DNA of 38,260 nt. Origin: Sedimentisphaerales bacterium. Lineage in GTDB: Bacteria; Planctomycetota; Phycisphaerae; Sedimentisphaerales; Anaerohalosphaeraceae. A program made the translations under genes and the position numbers. Every line of letters begins with the position of its first letter. The first letter of the stretch is position 1. This document shows, piece after piece, positions 7,214 to 14,895 of the stretch. The stretch spans positions 1-38,260 of the forward strand of contig JAFGQP010000058.1 of assembly GCA_016935635.1 (NCBI GenBank), given 5' to 3'. The notes below the pieces were generated by a model. It worked only from the letters and a program-made list of their open reading frames with translations. It made no database searches and was not told where the DNA came from.

Positions 7214-7429
7214 ATGGCAAAGAAGAAAGCCGCAGCAAAGAGCGCCAAGAAAGAAAAAGAAATGCTGGTCGTCGCCAGCAAAGTCAAAGCCTATGTCAAG
7301 AGCAAAGGCATGATGACTTCCTCGGAAGCACTTCCGGCGCTGAATGAATGCATCTATGCGATGCTGGATGCTGCCCTGGCCCGTACTGGAGCCAACAAGC
7401 GCAGCACCCTCAAGCCCCAGGATATGTAA
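7214..7429 (+). CDS. Bacterial single histone-fold protein with Lys-rich N-terminal tail
   Basis: The 71-residue product begins with a basic tail of Lys/Ala (residues 1-16). It continues as MLVVASKVKAYVKSKG (17-32, helix 1), MMTSSEALP (loop 1), ALNECIYAMLDAALARTGAN (42-61, helix 2) and KRSTLKPQDM (62-71, loop 2). The last segment parallels the archaeal histone signature: Arg63 and Asp70 have the same 7-residue spacing as the R52-D59 clamp of HMfB, with Thr two residues after Arg. Helix 3 is nearly absent, as in the short bacterial histones. The expected role is DNA binding and compaction as a dimer. A strong GGAGG, a single-gene unit and an own terminator fit an abundant nucleoid protein. The family call is by motif only. 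Confidence 0.68.
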   Translation: MAKKKAAAKSAKKEKEMLVVASKVKAYVKSKGMMTSSEALPALNECIYAMLDAALARTGANKRSTLKPQDM

Positions 7430-7483
7430 TTGGGGTTTTCGACGGTCCTCTTTGCAGGCTCGTCAGACATGACTCAACAGAAA

Positions 7484-7513
7484 GAGGCCGTTTCGAAAGA
7501 AACGGTCTTTTTC
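7484..7513 (+). terminator. Rho-independent terminator after the histone-fold gene
   Basis: GGCCGTTTC (7486-7494) pairs with GAAACGGTC (7499-7507) over 9 bp with one G-U, closed by a GAAA tetraloop and followed by five T (7508-7512). It ends the short transcript of the 7214-7429 gene about 55 bases after its stop codon. Confidence 0.88.
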
Positions 7514-7638
7514 TTCATAACAGATATATCCCTTAAAGCTTGCGTTAAATGATTTTACTGTGTATATTATATCTATTAATATAGAATTACATACTGCGGC
7601 TTTCGACACAATCATTTAATATTTTCACAAAAAATTTA

Positions 7639-7667
7639 TAGACGCTTCGTTGAAGCACCCTTATAAT
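7639..7667 (+). promoter_or_regulatory. Predicted sigma70-type promoter of the alpha-glucan operon
   Basis: TAGACG (7639-7644, 4 of 6 to TTGACA) and a perfect TATAAT (7662-7667) are separated by 17 bases. The spacer contains a small palindrome GCTTC-GTT-GAAGC. Transcription would begin near 7675 and leave an untranslated leader of about 90 bases before the glycosyltransferase ATG at 7768; this leader contains GACAT-TTT-ATGTC, another small dyad. Surrounding DNA is AT-rich. Confidence 0.6.
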
Positions 7668-7767
7668 AGCACTATTAAATAAAAATGACATTTTATGTCT
7701 TGAGCTCTAGCTGAAAAATGGAATTTTCACATAAAAATAAGGCATTGAGGCGAAGCGGGGTTAAGCT

Positions 7768-9120
7768 ATGAAAGTGTTCATGCTCGGCTGGGAGTTCCCG
7801 CCGTTTATTAGCGGCGGCCTCGGAACAGCTTGTCACGGATTGACCAGGGCGATGAGCGATCTGGGCGTGGAAGTTGTATTTGTTCTTCCCAAACCATTTC
7901 AGCAAACCGCGAATGACCATGTGCGTATGCTGACTCCCTTGCAGGTCAAGCCGCAAACGGTCACCTCCACACAGATTGCGACCAGTTTTGTACAAAAAGA
8001 GCTGAAGCATGTCACGTTTCATGCCATTAATTCAGCCCTGCAGCCTTATGCGACACCTCAGGTTTATCAGCAGCAGATCGAACAGCTCATCCACCAAAAG
8101 GCAACACAGGAGCAGTTCAAAGCCATCAACGGCATGGAGGAGATTCGCCACTGGCTCAGCCAGGAACCCAGCGTAATGGGCCAGCCCGGCCATTACAGCG
8201 GTGATATGTACACCGAAGTGCATCGCTACGCCGCCTCGGCGGTTCGACTGGCCATGCAGGAACAATTTGATGTCATACACGCCCATGACTGGATGACATA
8301 TCCGGCCGGAGTTGCTGTTGCTGCGATATCCGGCAAGCCTCTGGTTATCCATGTTCATTCGACAGAATATGACCGCAGCGGCGAGCATGTCAATCCGATG
8401 ATTTATGACATAGAACGCCGGGGAATGAATGCCGCTCGCAAGATTATCGCCGTTAGCCACATGACCCGCAACATTATCCTGGCTCGGTACGGTATTACCG
8501 GCGATAAGGTTGAAGTCGTTTATAATGGCGTCGAGCGCAATGGTGATGCCGCGCAATATAATAAAATCGGCATCCGAAGTGATGAAAAAATCGTCCTGTT
8601 TCTGGGACGCATTACCATGCAGAAAGGTCCGGAATATTTCCTGATGTCCGCCCGCAAGGTCCTGGAGGTCATGGATAATGTCAAATTCGTCATGGCCGGC
8701 TCCGGCGATATGATGCACCGCATGATTGAGATGGCCACTCAGATGGGCATCGGCGGCAAAGTACTGTTTACAGGCTTCCTGCACGGCAAAGACGTACAGA
8801 AAGTCTTCCAGATGGCGGATTTGTATGTCATGCCATCTGTGTCAGAACCCTTCGGCATCGCCCCGCTGGAAGCCCTGAATTATGATGTTCCCGTACTCAT
8901 CAGCAAGCAAAGCGGTGTCGCCGAAGTGCTGCATCATGTGTTGAAGGTCGATTTCTGGGACATCAATGAAATGGCCAACAAAATACTGGCCGTACTGAAA
9001 TACCCCCCGCTGCAGTTAACCCTGCGCGAACATGGTAATTTCGAGGTACGCAAGCTGCGATGGTCCGATGCGGCCAAAAAATGTTTAAAAGTGTATCAGG
9101 AAATGACGCAGGGCGGCTAA
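7768..9120 (+). CDS. Glycosyltransferase family 4, glycogen synthase-like
   Basis: This is a 450-residue GT-B glycosyltransferase. The N-terminus reads MLGWEFPPFISGGLGTA, with the GGLG loop (16-19) seen in glucan synthases. A variable insert of about 70 residues (roughly 60-130) precedes the segment VIHAHDWMTYPAG. The C-terminal half holds FLGRITMQKGPEYF and the nucleotide-sugar motif EPFGIAPLE, with Glu360 and Glu368 forming the EX7E pair. It probably elongates an alpha-glucan from UDP- or ADP-glucose in the cytoplasm; the context with GH57 and debranching genes supports this, but donor and product are inferred. It opens a four-gene operon, with GH57 28 bases downstream. An AAGCGGGG sequence lies before the ATG. 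Confidence 0.85.
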   Translation: MKVFMLGWEFPPFISGGLGTACHGLTRAMSDLGVEVVFVLPKPFQQTANDHVRMLTPLQVKPQTVTSTQIATSFVQKELKHVTFHAINSALQPYATPQVYQQQIEQLIHQKATQEQFKAINGMEEIRHWLSQEPSVMGQPGHYSGDMYTEVHRYAASAVRLAMQEQFDVIHAHDWMTYPAGVAVAAISGKPLVIHVHSTEYDRSGEHVNPMIYDIERRGMNAARKIIAVSHMTRNIILARYGITGDKVEVVYNGVERNGDAAQYNKIGIRSDEKIVLFLGRITMQKGPEYFLMSARKVLEVMDNVKFVMAGSGDMMHRMIEMATQMGIGGKVLFTGFLHGKDVQKVFQMADLYVMPSVSEPFGIAPLEALNYDVPVLISKQSGVAEVLHHVLKVDFWDINEMANKILAVLKYPPLQLTLREHGNFEVRKLRWSDAAKKCLKVYQEMTQGG

Positions 9121-9147
9121 TCGCCCTGCCGGACAATAAGGATTGTT

Positions 9148-10368
9148 ATGCCGTCGGTTTGTTTTTACTTTCAAGTTCATCAGCCTTTTCGACTCAGGCA
9201 TTATACGATATTCGACAAGACGCCGAATTATTTCGATGATTTCCGTAATGCGTCTATCTGTCGTAAGGTAGCCAATAAGTGCTATCTGCCTACGAATCGG
9301 CTGTTGCTGGATGTGATCCGCCGGTATGAAGGACGCTTCAAAGTCGCTTTCAGTCTGACGGGGGTGGTCCTGGAGCAGTTCCAGCAGTTTTGCCCCGAAG
9401 TCATGAGCACCTTTGACGCCCTGGCGCAGACCGGTTGCGTCGAATTTCTGGCTGAAACCTATTACCACAGTCTCAGCTTTCTGTACGCCCGCCAGGAATT
9501 TATAGAGCAGGTCAACATGCAGATGCAGTTGATTCAGAAGCTCTTCGGCCAGACACCGCGAGTCTTTCGCAATACTGAACTGATTTACAACAATCAGCTT
9601 GCCGAGACCATCGAAGCCATGGGCAAGTTTGACGCCGTGATCACCGAAGGCGCCGACCATGTGCTGGGCCATCGCAACAGCAATTATGTCTATCGCCCCC
9701 CAAACTGCAAAAATCTGAAGCTATTGCTGAAAAATTATTCGCTCAGCGACGATATCGCATTCCGCTTCAGCAACCGGCAATGGAACGAATACCCCCTGAT
9801 GGCCAATAAATTCGCCTCCTGGGTCAATCGCATCAATGGCAATGGCCAGGTTGTTAATCTGTTTATGGATTATGAAACCTTCGGCGAGCATCAATGGCAG
9901 GATACAGGCATATTTGATTTTATGGCTCATCTGCCCCGGGAAGTACTCAGCCACCCGGACAATGATTTTAAAACGCCCGGCGAAGTGGCAGAGGCCTATC
10001 CGGCCATGGATATTGTCGATGTGCCGCACATCATCAGTTGGGCCGATACCGAACGGGATCTGTCTGCGTGGCTTGGCAACGCGATGCAGTCCAACGCCCT
10101 GCATGAGGTGTATCGCCTCGAAAAAATGGTCAAGCAGACACGGGATGATCAGCTTCTGGCCGACTGGAGAAAACTGCAGACATCGGACCATTTTTATTAC
10201 ATGTGTACCAAATATTTTGCCGACGGCGACGTACATAAATACTTCAACCCCTATGATTCGCCGTACGATTCCTACATCAATTACATGAATGTATTGAATA
10301 ATCTCAAGGCACGCTGTGAACAGGCTGTTCCGGGGCAAGCACCCCGGAATAGTTCCATAGAACAATAA
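9148..10368 (+). CDS. GH57 family alpha-amylase-like glycoside hydrolase
   Basis: This 406-residue protein matches the short cytoplasmic GH57 alpha-amylases. The conserved regions are HQPFR near the N-terminus (region 1), SLTGVVLEQ (region 2), FRNTELIYNN with Glu144 as the likely nucleophile (region 3) and MDYETFGEHQW with Asp241 as the likely acid/base (region 4). It should cleave or rearrange alpha-1,4-glucan made by the preceding glycosyltransferase. No signal peptide is visible. The gene sits between a glucan synthase-like gene and a debranching enzyme gene, 36 bases before the latter. Whether it acts as amylase, branching enzyme or 4-alpha-glucanotransferase cannot be read from motifs, although the length and region 3 favour amylase. 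Confidence 0.87.
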   Translation: MPSVCFYFQVHQPFRLRHYTIFDKTPNYFDDFRNASICRKVANKCYLPTNRLLLDVIRRYEGRFKVAFSLTGVVLEQFQQFCPEVMSTFDALAQTGCVEFLAETYYHSLSFLYARQEFIEQVNMQMQLIQKLFGQTPRVFRNTELIYNNQLAETIEAMGKFDAVITEGADHVLGHRNSNYVYRPPNCKNLKLLLKNYSLSDDIAFRFSNRQWNEYPLMANKFASWVNRINGNGQVVNLFMDYETFGEHQWQDTGIFDFMAHLPREVLSHPDNDFKTPGEVAEAYPAMDIVDVPHIISWADTERDLSAWLGNAMQSNALHEVYRLEKMVKQTRDDQLLADWRKLQTSDHFYYMCTKYFADGDVHKYFNPYDSPYDSYINYMNVLNNLKARCEQAVPGQAPRNSSIEQ

Positions 10369-10404
10369 GACACTATTTTAAAGTGAGCAGCAGAAATACC
10401 GGAT

Positions 10405-12432
10405 ATGACTAAAACCAACAAACACATGCAGGGTACGACCATTCAGTTTGACCTCAAAGACTGTCCGCTGGAGCTGCTGGTCGAGCGTGAATGGCTGTTG
10501 ACCAACAGCCGGGCCGGTTTTTCCAGCAGCACCCTGGCCGCATGCAACACCCGCCGCTATCACGCCCTGCTGATTGGATCCCGTACCCCCCCTGCCAATC
10601 GCGTCAAATCGCTGGCAACCTGTCTTGAAACAATGCATCTCGGCGATGGGCGGGAATTCTCTTTCAGCTGCTTTGAGTTTGACAAGGCGTTTCATCCGCA
10701 GGGATATCAATACCTCACTGCCTTTCGCAAAGATATCGGTATCCACTGGGATTATCGCATGGACTTTACAGCTCTGACCCGGTCTTTATACCTGCTGCCC
10801 GACAGTGATACGATAGCCCTGGCTTATACCTTCAGTGAAGTCAAAGAAGCTTTTGATTTCTCCATCAGACCCTTCGCTTCCATGCGGGATTTTCACAGCC
10901 TTCAAAATGAATCCACACATCTGTATTCGCTGTGGAATGACCAGGAAATCATGATCCAGAACGACAGCGATCCCAGCGGAAAGCTGCTGCTGCATTGCGA
11001 CTTGACTCGGTTTGAACAGCAGCCCCAGTGGTGGCGGCGATTCTTTTATCGCCAGGAACAGCGTCGCGGACAGGATTGTTTTGAAGACCTCTGGTCGCCG
11101 GGACTATTTACGCGGCGCATCGAAAAACCCTGCCAGGTCATATTCTGGGCGGCCTTTACCGATGAAACAGACTCCAATAATGCGCTGGACCAGATGGATC
11201 TCGATATTGTCATCGATAGTCTGAAACTCAGACAAAAAGAACTGCTCAAAAAGGCCGATGCATCCGATCCCATCTGCAGCCAACTGTTTATTTCAGCCGG
11301 CCAGTTTGTGGTGGAACGCAATATTGGTGACCGTCCGACACCGACAGTCATTGCGGGCTATCCATGGTTCCTCGACTGGGGCCGGGATACTTTCATTGCC
11401 CTGGAAGGCCTGTGCCTGTGCACCGGACAAACCCTGACCGCAGCCGGCGTACTGCAAACCTTTGCCAGGGCGGTCAGTGAAGGCATGATCCCGAATCGCT
11501 TTGATGATTACGGGCATGGCGCCCACTACAACAGCGTCGACGCCTCAATGTGGTTTGTTCACGCCGCTTTTGCTTACTTGCGAGCCACCGATGATCGCCA
11601 GACCTTCAGCGGTAAACTTCTTCCGGCCATTAAATGGATTGTGGATTCCTATCGGCGAGGAACGCGTTTTGATATTCATGCCGACAAGGACAGTCTGATT
11701 TCCGCCGGCAATGCCGATACCCAGCTTACCTGGATGGATGCCAAATGCAACGACGTCGTGTTCACCCCGCGTTACGGCAAGTCCGTCGAAATTAACGCCC
11801 TGTGGTATAACGCCCTGCGTAATCTGGAATGTTATTATCAGGACAAAAATATCGAGCAGACGGCCTTCTATCATACCCTGGCCGAAGAAGTCCAGAAAAA
11901 CTTTTCCAAAGTATTCTGGAACGAAAAATGCAATTGCCTGTTTGACTGCATTCTGCCGGATGGAACAGAAGATGCCAGCATCCGGCCTAATCAAATCCTG
12001 GCCGTCAGTCTGCCGTTTTCGCCGCTGACCCAGGTTCAGCAGCAAAAAGTGGTTCAAGTGGTTCAAGATCACCTGCTGACACCTCACGGCCTGAGGAGCC
12101 TCAGTCCCACTGACAGCCGCTATGTCCCCCGGTATGAAGGCGAACCCTTTCAGCGGGATTCAGCATATCACCAGGGAACCGTCTGGGCGTGGCTGATCGG
12201 GCCTTTTGTCGAGGCGTATCTGCGTATCAACAGCTTCACGCCGGAAGCCAAACGCCAGGCCGATAAATTCCTGGAACCGCTCCTGACGCATTTTATCGAA
12301 GATGGCTGTATCGGCAGTATCAGCGAGGTCTTCGATGGCGACCCGCCGCAGAAACCCAAAGGCTGTTTCGCCCAGGCCTGGAGCGTGGCCGAAGTCCTGC
12401 GGGTCTGGTTGCTCATACACAAAAACAAATAA
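10405..12432 (+). CDS. Glycogen debranching enzyme (amylo-alpha-1,6-glucosidase type)
   Basis: This 675-residue two-domain protein removes alpha-1,6 branches from glycogen-like glucan. The N-terminal domain (about 1-270) carries NTRRYHALLIG, typical of bacterial and archaeal GDE N-domains. The C-terminal (alpha/alpha)6 domain shows GYPWFLDWGRDTFIALEG (around 318-335), IPNRFDD, the SVDASMWFVHA segment, and QRDSAYHQGTVWAWLIGPF near 575-595. There is no signal peptide, so it is cytoplasmic. The ATG at 10405 is used; a second ATG seven codons later is possible because no strong ribosome binding site is seen. Its stop overlaps the next start as TAATG. Confidence 0.92.
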   Translation: MTKTNKHMQGTTIQFDLKDCPLELLVEREWLLTNSRAGFSSSTLAACNTRRYHALLIGSRTPPANRVKSLATCLETMHLGDGREFSFSCFEFDKAFHPQGYQYLTAFRKDIGIHWDYRMDFTALTRSLYLLPDSDTIALAYTFSEVKEAFDFSIRPFASMRDFHSLQNESTHLYSLWNDQEIMIQNDSDPSGKLLLHCDLTRFEQQPQWWRRFFYRQEQRRGQDCFEDLWSPGLFTRRIEKPCQVIFWAAFTDETDSNNALDQMDLDIVIDSLKLRQKELLKKADASDPICSQLFISAGQFVVERNIGDRPTPTVIAGYPWFLDWGRDTFIALEGLCLCTGQTLTAAGVLQTFARAVSEGMIPNRFDDYGHGAHYNSVDASMWFVHAAFAYLRATDDRQTFSGKLLPAIKWIVDSYRRGTRFDIHADKDSLISAGNADTQLTWMDAKCNDVVFTPRYGKSVEINALWYNALRNLECYYQDKNIEQTAFYHTLAEEVQKNFSKVFWNEKCNCLFDCILPDGTEDASIRPNQILAVSLPFSPLTQVQQQKVVQVVQDHLLTPHGLRSLSPTDSRYVPRYEGEPFQRDSAYHQGTVWAWLIGPFVEAYLRINSFTPEAKRQADKFLEPLLTHFIEDGCIGSISEVFDGDPPQKPKGCFAQAWSVAEVLRVWLLIHKNK

Positions 12433-13067
12433 TGTCGGGCTTGCCACCCCATCGCTGGATCAAAACCCTTGGCATAGCCAGTCCATACGGCGCTGTGATA
12501 GCGGGTCTTGTTCTATTCGACAATGCATGGATAGCAATTTTGTTGTACCATGCAATCCTTGCCCTGTGTGTCTGCATTGTGAACAGGGCCATGGTCTCGG
12601 AATTAACAAAAGGCTTTTCCCTGCCCCAGTCTTTTCTGTTTGGATTTGCCGCTCTGTTGTGCGGACTTGTCATCTATTGGTTTTGGCCTCATGCAAAAAC
12701 AGACACCGTCGATCTGTCAGCAGTACTTCATAATTACAAACTCGATGGTTTTGCCGGAGGCCTGTTCGCAGCTTATTCAATCCTGGTCAATCCGATACTT
12801 GAAGAGTTATTCTGGCGGGGTTGTTTCAATCCCTCGCCCCGCAAACCCGCATTTATCGACCTGGCTTTCGCCGGATACCACGGACTGGCTCTGAATCTGG
12901 TCTTGCAGCCGGCCTATGTAATCGCCGTGATTATCTTGCTCATCGGTGTCTCCTGGCTGTTTCGGCATCTCAAGCTGGCTAATCGGGGACTGGCAATACC
13001 TTACATCATGCATCTGGCCGCAGACATCAGCATCATTGCCTCGATCTGGATGTTGAGCACAAATTAA
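12432..13067 (+). CDS. CPBP family intramembrane glutamic endopeptidase
   Basis: A 211-residue membrane protein with about five to seven hydrophobic segments. It carries the three CPBP (Abi/CAAX protease-like) motifs: EELFWRG with Glu124-Glu125 and Arg129, FAGYHG with His150, and HLAAD with His194 and Asp198. These residues form the intramembrane active site in Rce1-type relatives. The start codon shares a base with the debranching enzyme stop (TAATG), so it is translationally coupled to the glycogen genes. Its substrate is unknown and a role in glucan metabolism is not obvious. The 3' end overlaps the convergent MBL gene by four bases. Confidence 0.85.
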   Translation: MSGLPPHRWIKTLGIASPYGAVIAGLVLFDNAWIAILLYHAILALCVCIVNRAMVSELTKGFSLPQSFLFGFAALLCGLVIYWFWPHAKTDTVDLSAVLHNYKLDGFAGGLFAAYSILVNPILEELFWRGCFNPSPRKPAFIDLAFAGYHGLALNLVLQPAYVIAVIILLIGVSWLFRHLKLANRGLAIPYIMHLAADISIIASIWMLSTN

Positions 13068-13966
13068 GACTGCGATGGATCGTCGGTTGGCTGCTGGAGT
13101 ACTTTCCCGTTATCGACCTGCCGATATTTCCGGTCCATCAGAATATGAATTTTCCTGAACACCTCCGATGGCAGCTTTTTGCGCAGCATCGCTTTGGCTT
13201 GTCCTACGGTGGTTCGCTGGGTCAGATGCGTAATCACAATATATTGGTTATTCATCCGCTCCAATAGAGGACCAAATTCATCGATATGCATATGACGTCC
13301 GGCATCGGCCCGGTCGGTATGCTCATCTTCAAAAAAAGTACACTCCGCAATTAAAATCTGACTGTTGGCTACATAGTCCAGTTGCGAAAAATCCACGTAA
13401 GAGGTATCTCCCAGATATGTAACAATCGGAATCTCCAGCGGACTGTCAATCGAGACACCCTTTTTTTTGAGCTGCACCAGCTCCGGCCCGCTGAGATTAT
13501 GATACTCCGGCTTGAGTTTTTTTCGCCGCTCAATCACGGAAAAACCGATTGACTCCCGTGTATGCTTGGTGGGAAATGCCCGCACAAACAGATTTGGTTT
13601 GACTTTATATTCTTCGCCCGGGCGCATCGGGACCAACTTTGCCGGGATTCGGCTGCCATCAAGCCGTCCCCAGGCCTGTATGATCTGATTCAAGGGATCA
13701 ATCGTATTGGGCGGCGTCAGCACCACCCCCGGCGTCATCTTCAAGAAGTTCCGATGCGACAGGTAATACGCAATCCCGGCCGCATGGTCCATGTGGCCAT
13801 GTGTCAAAAGGACATTTTGAATCGGAATAATCTGATCCGGAGCCTTGCCGATATCAAAACAGACATCCAATTGCGGTATTCCAATAACCGATTCCTCGCC
13901 GGCAACGGAATAACCATGTAAATCAAGACTATCTAAGGTTATATGCGATAAATTATGACTGGACAT
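13064..13966 (-). CDS. MBL-fold hydrolase, tRNase Z-like
   Basis: A 300-residue metallo-beta-lactamase-fold enzyme. The zinc motif THGHMDH (His56, His58, Asp60, His61) is intact. Further metal ligands are probably the His in FPTKHTRESIGF, the Asp in YLGDTSYVD and the His in IVITHLTQRT. The order and spacing, plus the LSGPELVQLKKKG segment, resemble the RNase Z family that trims tRNA 3' ends, but the match is partial. I prefer the ATG at 13966, which follows GAGAGGTG; an upstream ATG at 14014 would add 16 residues that do not look conserved. It is divergent from the DUF434 gene. Other MBL phosphodiesterase roles remain possible. Confidence 0.75.
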   Translation of the reverse strand: MSSHNLSHITLDSLDLHGYSVAGEESVIGIPQLDVCFDIGKAPDQIIPIQNVLLTHGHMDHAAGIAYYLSHRNFLKMTPGVVLTPPNTIDPLNQIIQAWGRLDGSRIPAKLVPMRPGEEYKVKPNLFVRAFPTKHTRESIGFSVIERRKKLKPEYHNLSGPELVQLKKKGVSIDSPLEIPIVTYLGDTSYVDFSQLDYVANSQILIAECTFFEDEHTDRADAGRHMHIDEFGPLLERMNNQYIVITHLTQRTTVGQAKAMLRKKLPSEVFRKIHILMDRKYRQVDNGKVLQQPTDDPSQS

Positions 13967-14072
13967 TTCACCTCTCATAAAGACATTACGGCCGCATAGT
14001 AGGCTATCTTCCATATCTTGTCAAATCTTTTTACCGCTTGCAGTCGCTGCCGATACGGATTACGATAAAGCC

Positions 14073-14804
14073 ATGCCAGACACCCGTTTACACAGAGGAA
14101 AAGCCCCGGAGGATGACCATTTATTCAGCCCCCGAATGCTGGATTCACTTGGCCAGGCAACAGCCGATTTATTTTGGCTGCTAACTCGGGGATATGCCGC
14201 CAACAGCTCGCTGAAACTGGTCGGCGACCGCTACAGCCTGACCGCCCGGCAGCGTGTCGCCGTGGCTCGCTGTGCCTGCTCAGACCAGCAGCTTGCCGGC
14301 CGGAAAAAAACACAATATCCTATAGAATCTATCCAGAACCAAATCCTCTTATTGGACGGCTACAATATTCTGATTACACTGGAATCCGCGTTGAGCGGTG
14401 GTTATTTATTTCGGGGACGTGATGGCTGCATCCGCGATCTGGCCGGAATCCATGGAACCTATCGAAAAGTCAGAGAAACCATTCCGGCCCTTGAAATCAT
14501 AGGGCAAGCTCTGACTGCATTAGAAATACAAAAGGTAATCTGGTATCTGGACAGCCCGGTATCCAACTCCGGCCGATTAAAAACCATCATTCGCACATTA
14601 TTTGAAAATGCACCTTTTGAAAACGAAGTTGAATTAGTTCCCAATCCGGATAAAGAGCTTGCTGCGACGGACCACTATATTGCAACCAGTGACAGCGCCA
14701 TTCTTGACCTTTGCAGACGATGGCTTAATCTGTCGCTTTATCTGCTGAAATATCTTCAACAGCAGGGTATGCACTTTGAACTCATTGATTTATCAAATAT
14801 CTGA
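14073..14804 (+). CDS. DUF434/DUF5616 domain protein, PIN-like
   Basis: A 243-residue protein with two parts. Residues about 15-75 carry the DUF434-like segment (TRGYAANSSLKLVGDRY, then RQRVAVARCACSD). Residues about 90-240 form a region with LLDGYNILITLESAL, FRGRDGCIRDLAGIHGTYR and VIWYLDSPVSNSGRL. The DGYN near the first strand and the later DSPVSNSG and TSDSAILDL carry spaced acidic residues, as in PIN-like nuclease folds. The family occurs in archaea and some bacteria and has no assigned function that I know. It is transcribed divergently from the tRNase Z-like gene, which hints at an RNA-related role; that is inference. No strong Shine-Dalgarno is seen before ATG 14073. Confidence 0.72.
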   Translation: MPDTRLHRGKAPEDDHLFSPRMLDSLGQATADLFWLLTRGYAANSSLKLVGDRYSLTARQRVAVARCACSDQQLAGRKKTQYPIESIQNQILLLDGYNILITLESALSGGYLFRGRDGCIRDLAGIHGTYRKVRETIPALEIIGQALTALEIQKVIWYLDSPVSNSGRLKTIIRTLFENAPFENEVELVPNPDKELAATDHYIATSDSAILDLCRRWLNLSLYLLKYLQQQGMHFELIDLSNI

Positions 14805-14817
14805 AATCCTTCTTTTG

Positions 14818-14865
14818 ATAAAAAACTGCCCCGAAATCCTGATTAAGGCTTCGGGGCAGTTTGAC
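14818..14865. terminator. Bidirectional terminator ending the secretion operon and the DUF434 gene
   Basis: CTGCCCCGAA (14826-14835) pairs perfectly with TTCGGGGCAG (14850-14859), with A/T extensions outside. On the minus strand the stem is followed by a run of T (plus-strand A at 14820-14825), giving a strong terminator for the gspD end of the secretion operon. On the plus strand only TTT follows, so it is weaker for the DUF434 gene. Confidence 0.85.
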
Positions 14866-14895
14866 CTCGGAATCAATATTTAATATATTGAATTA

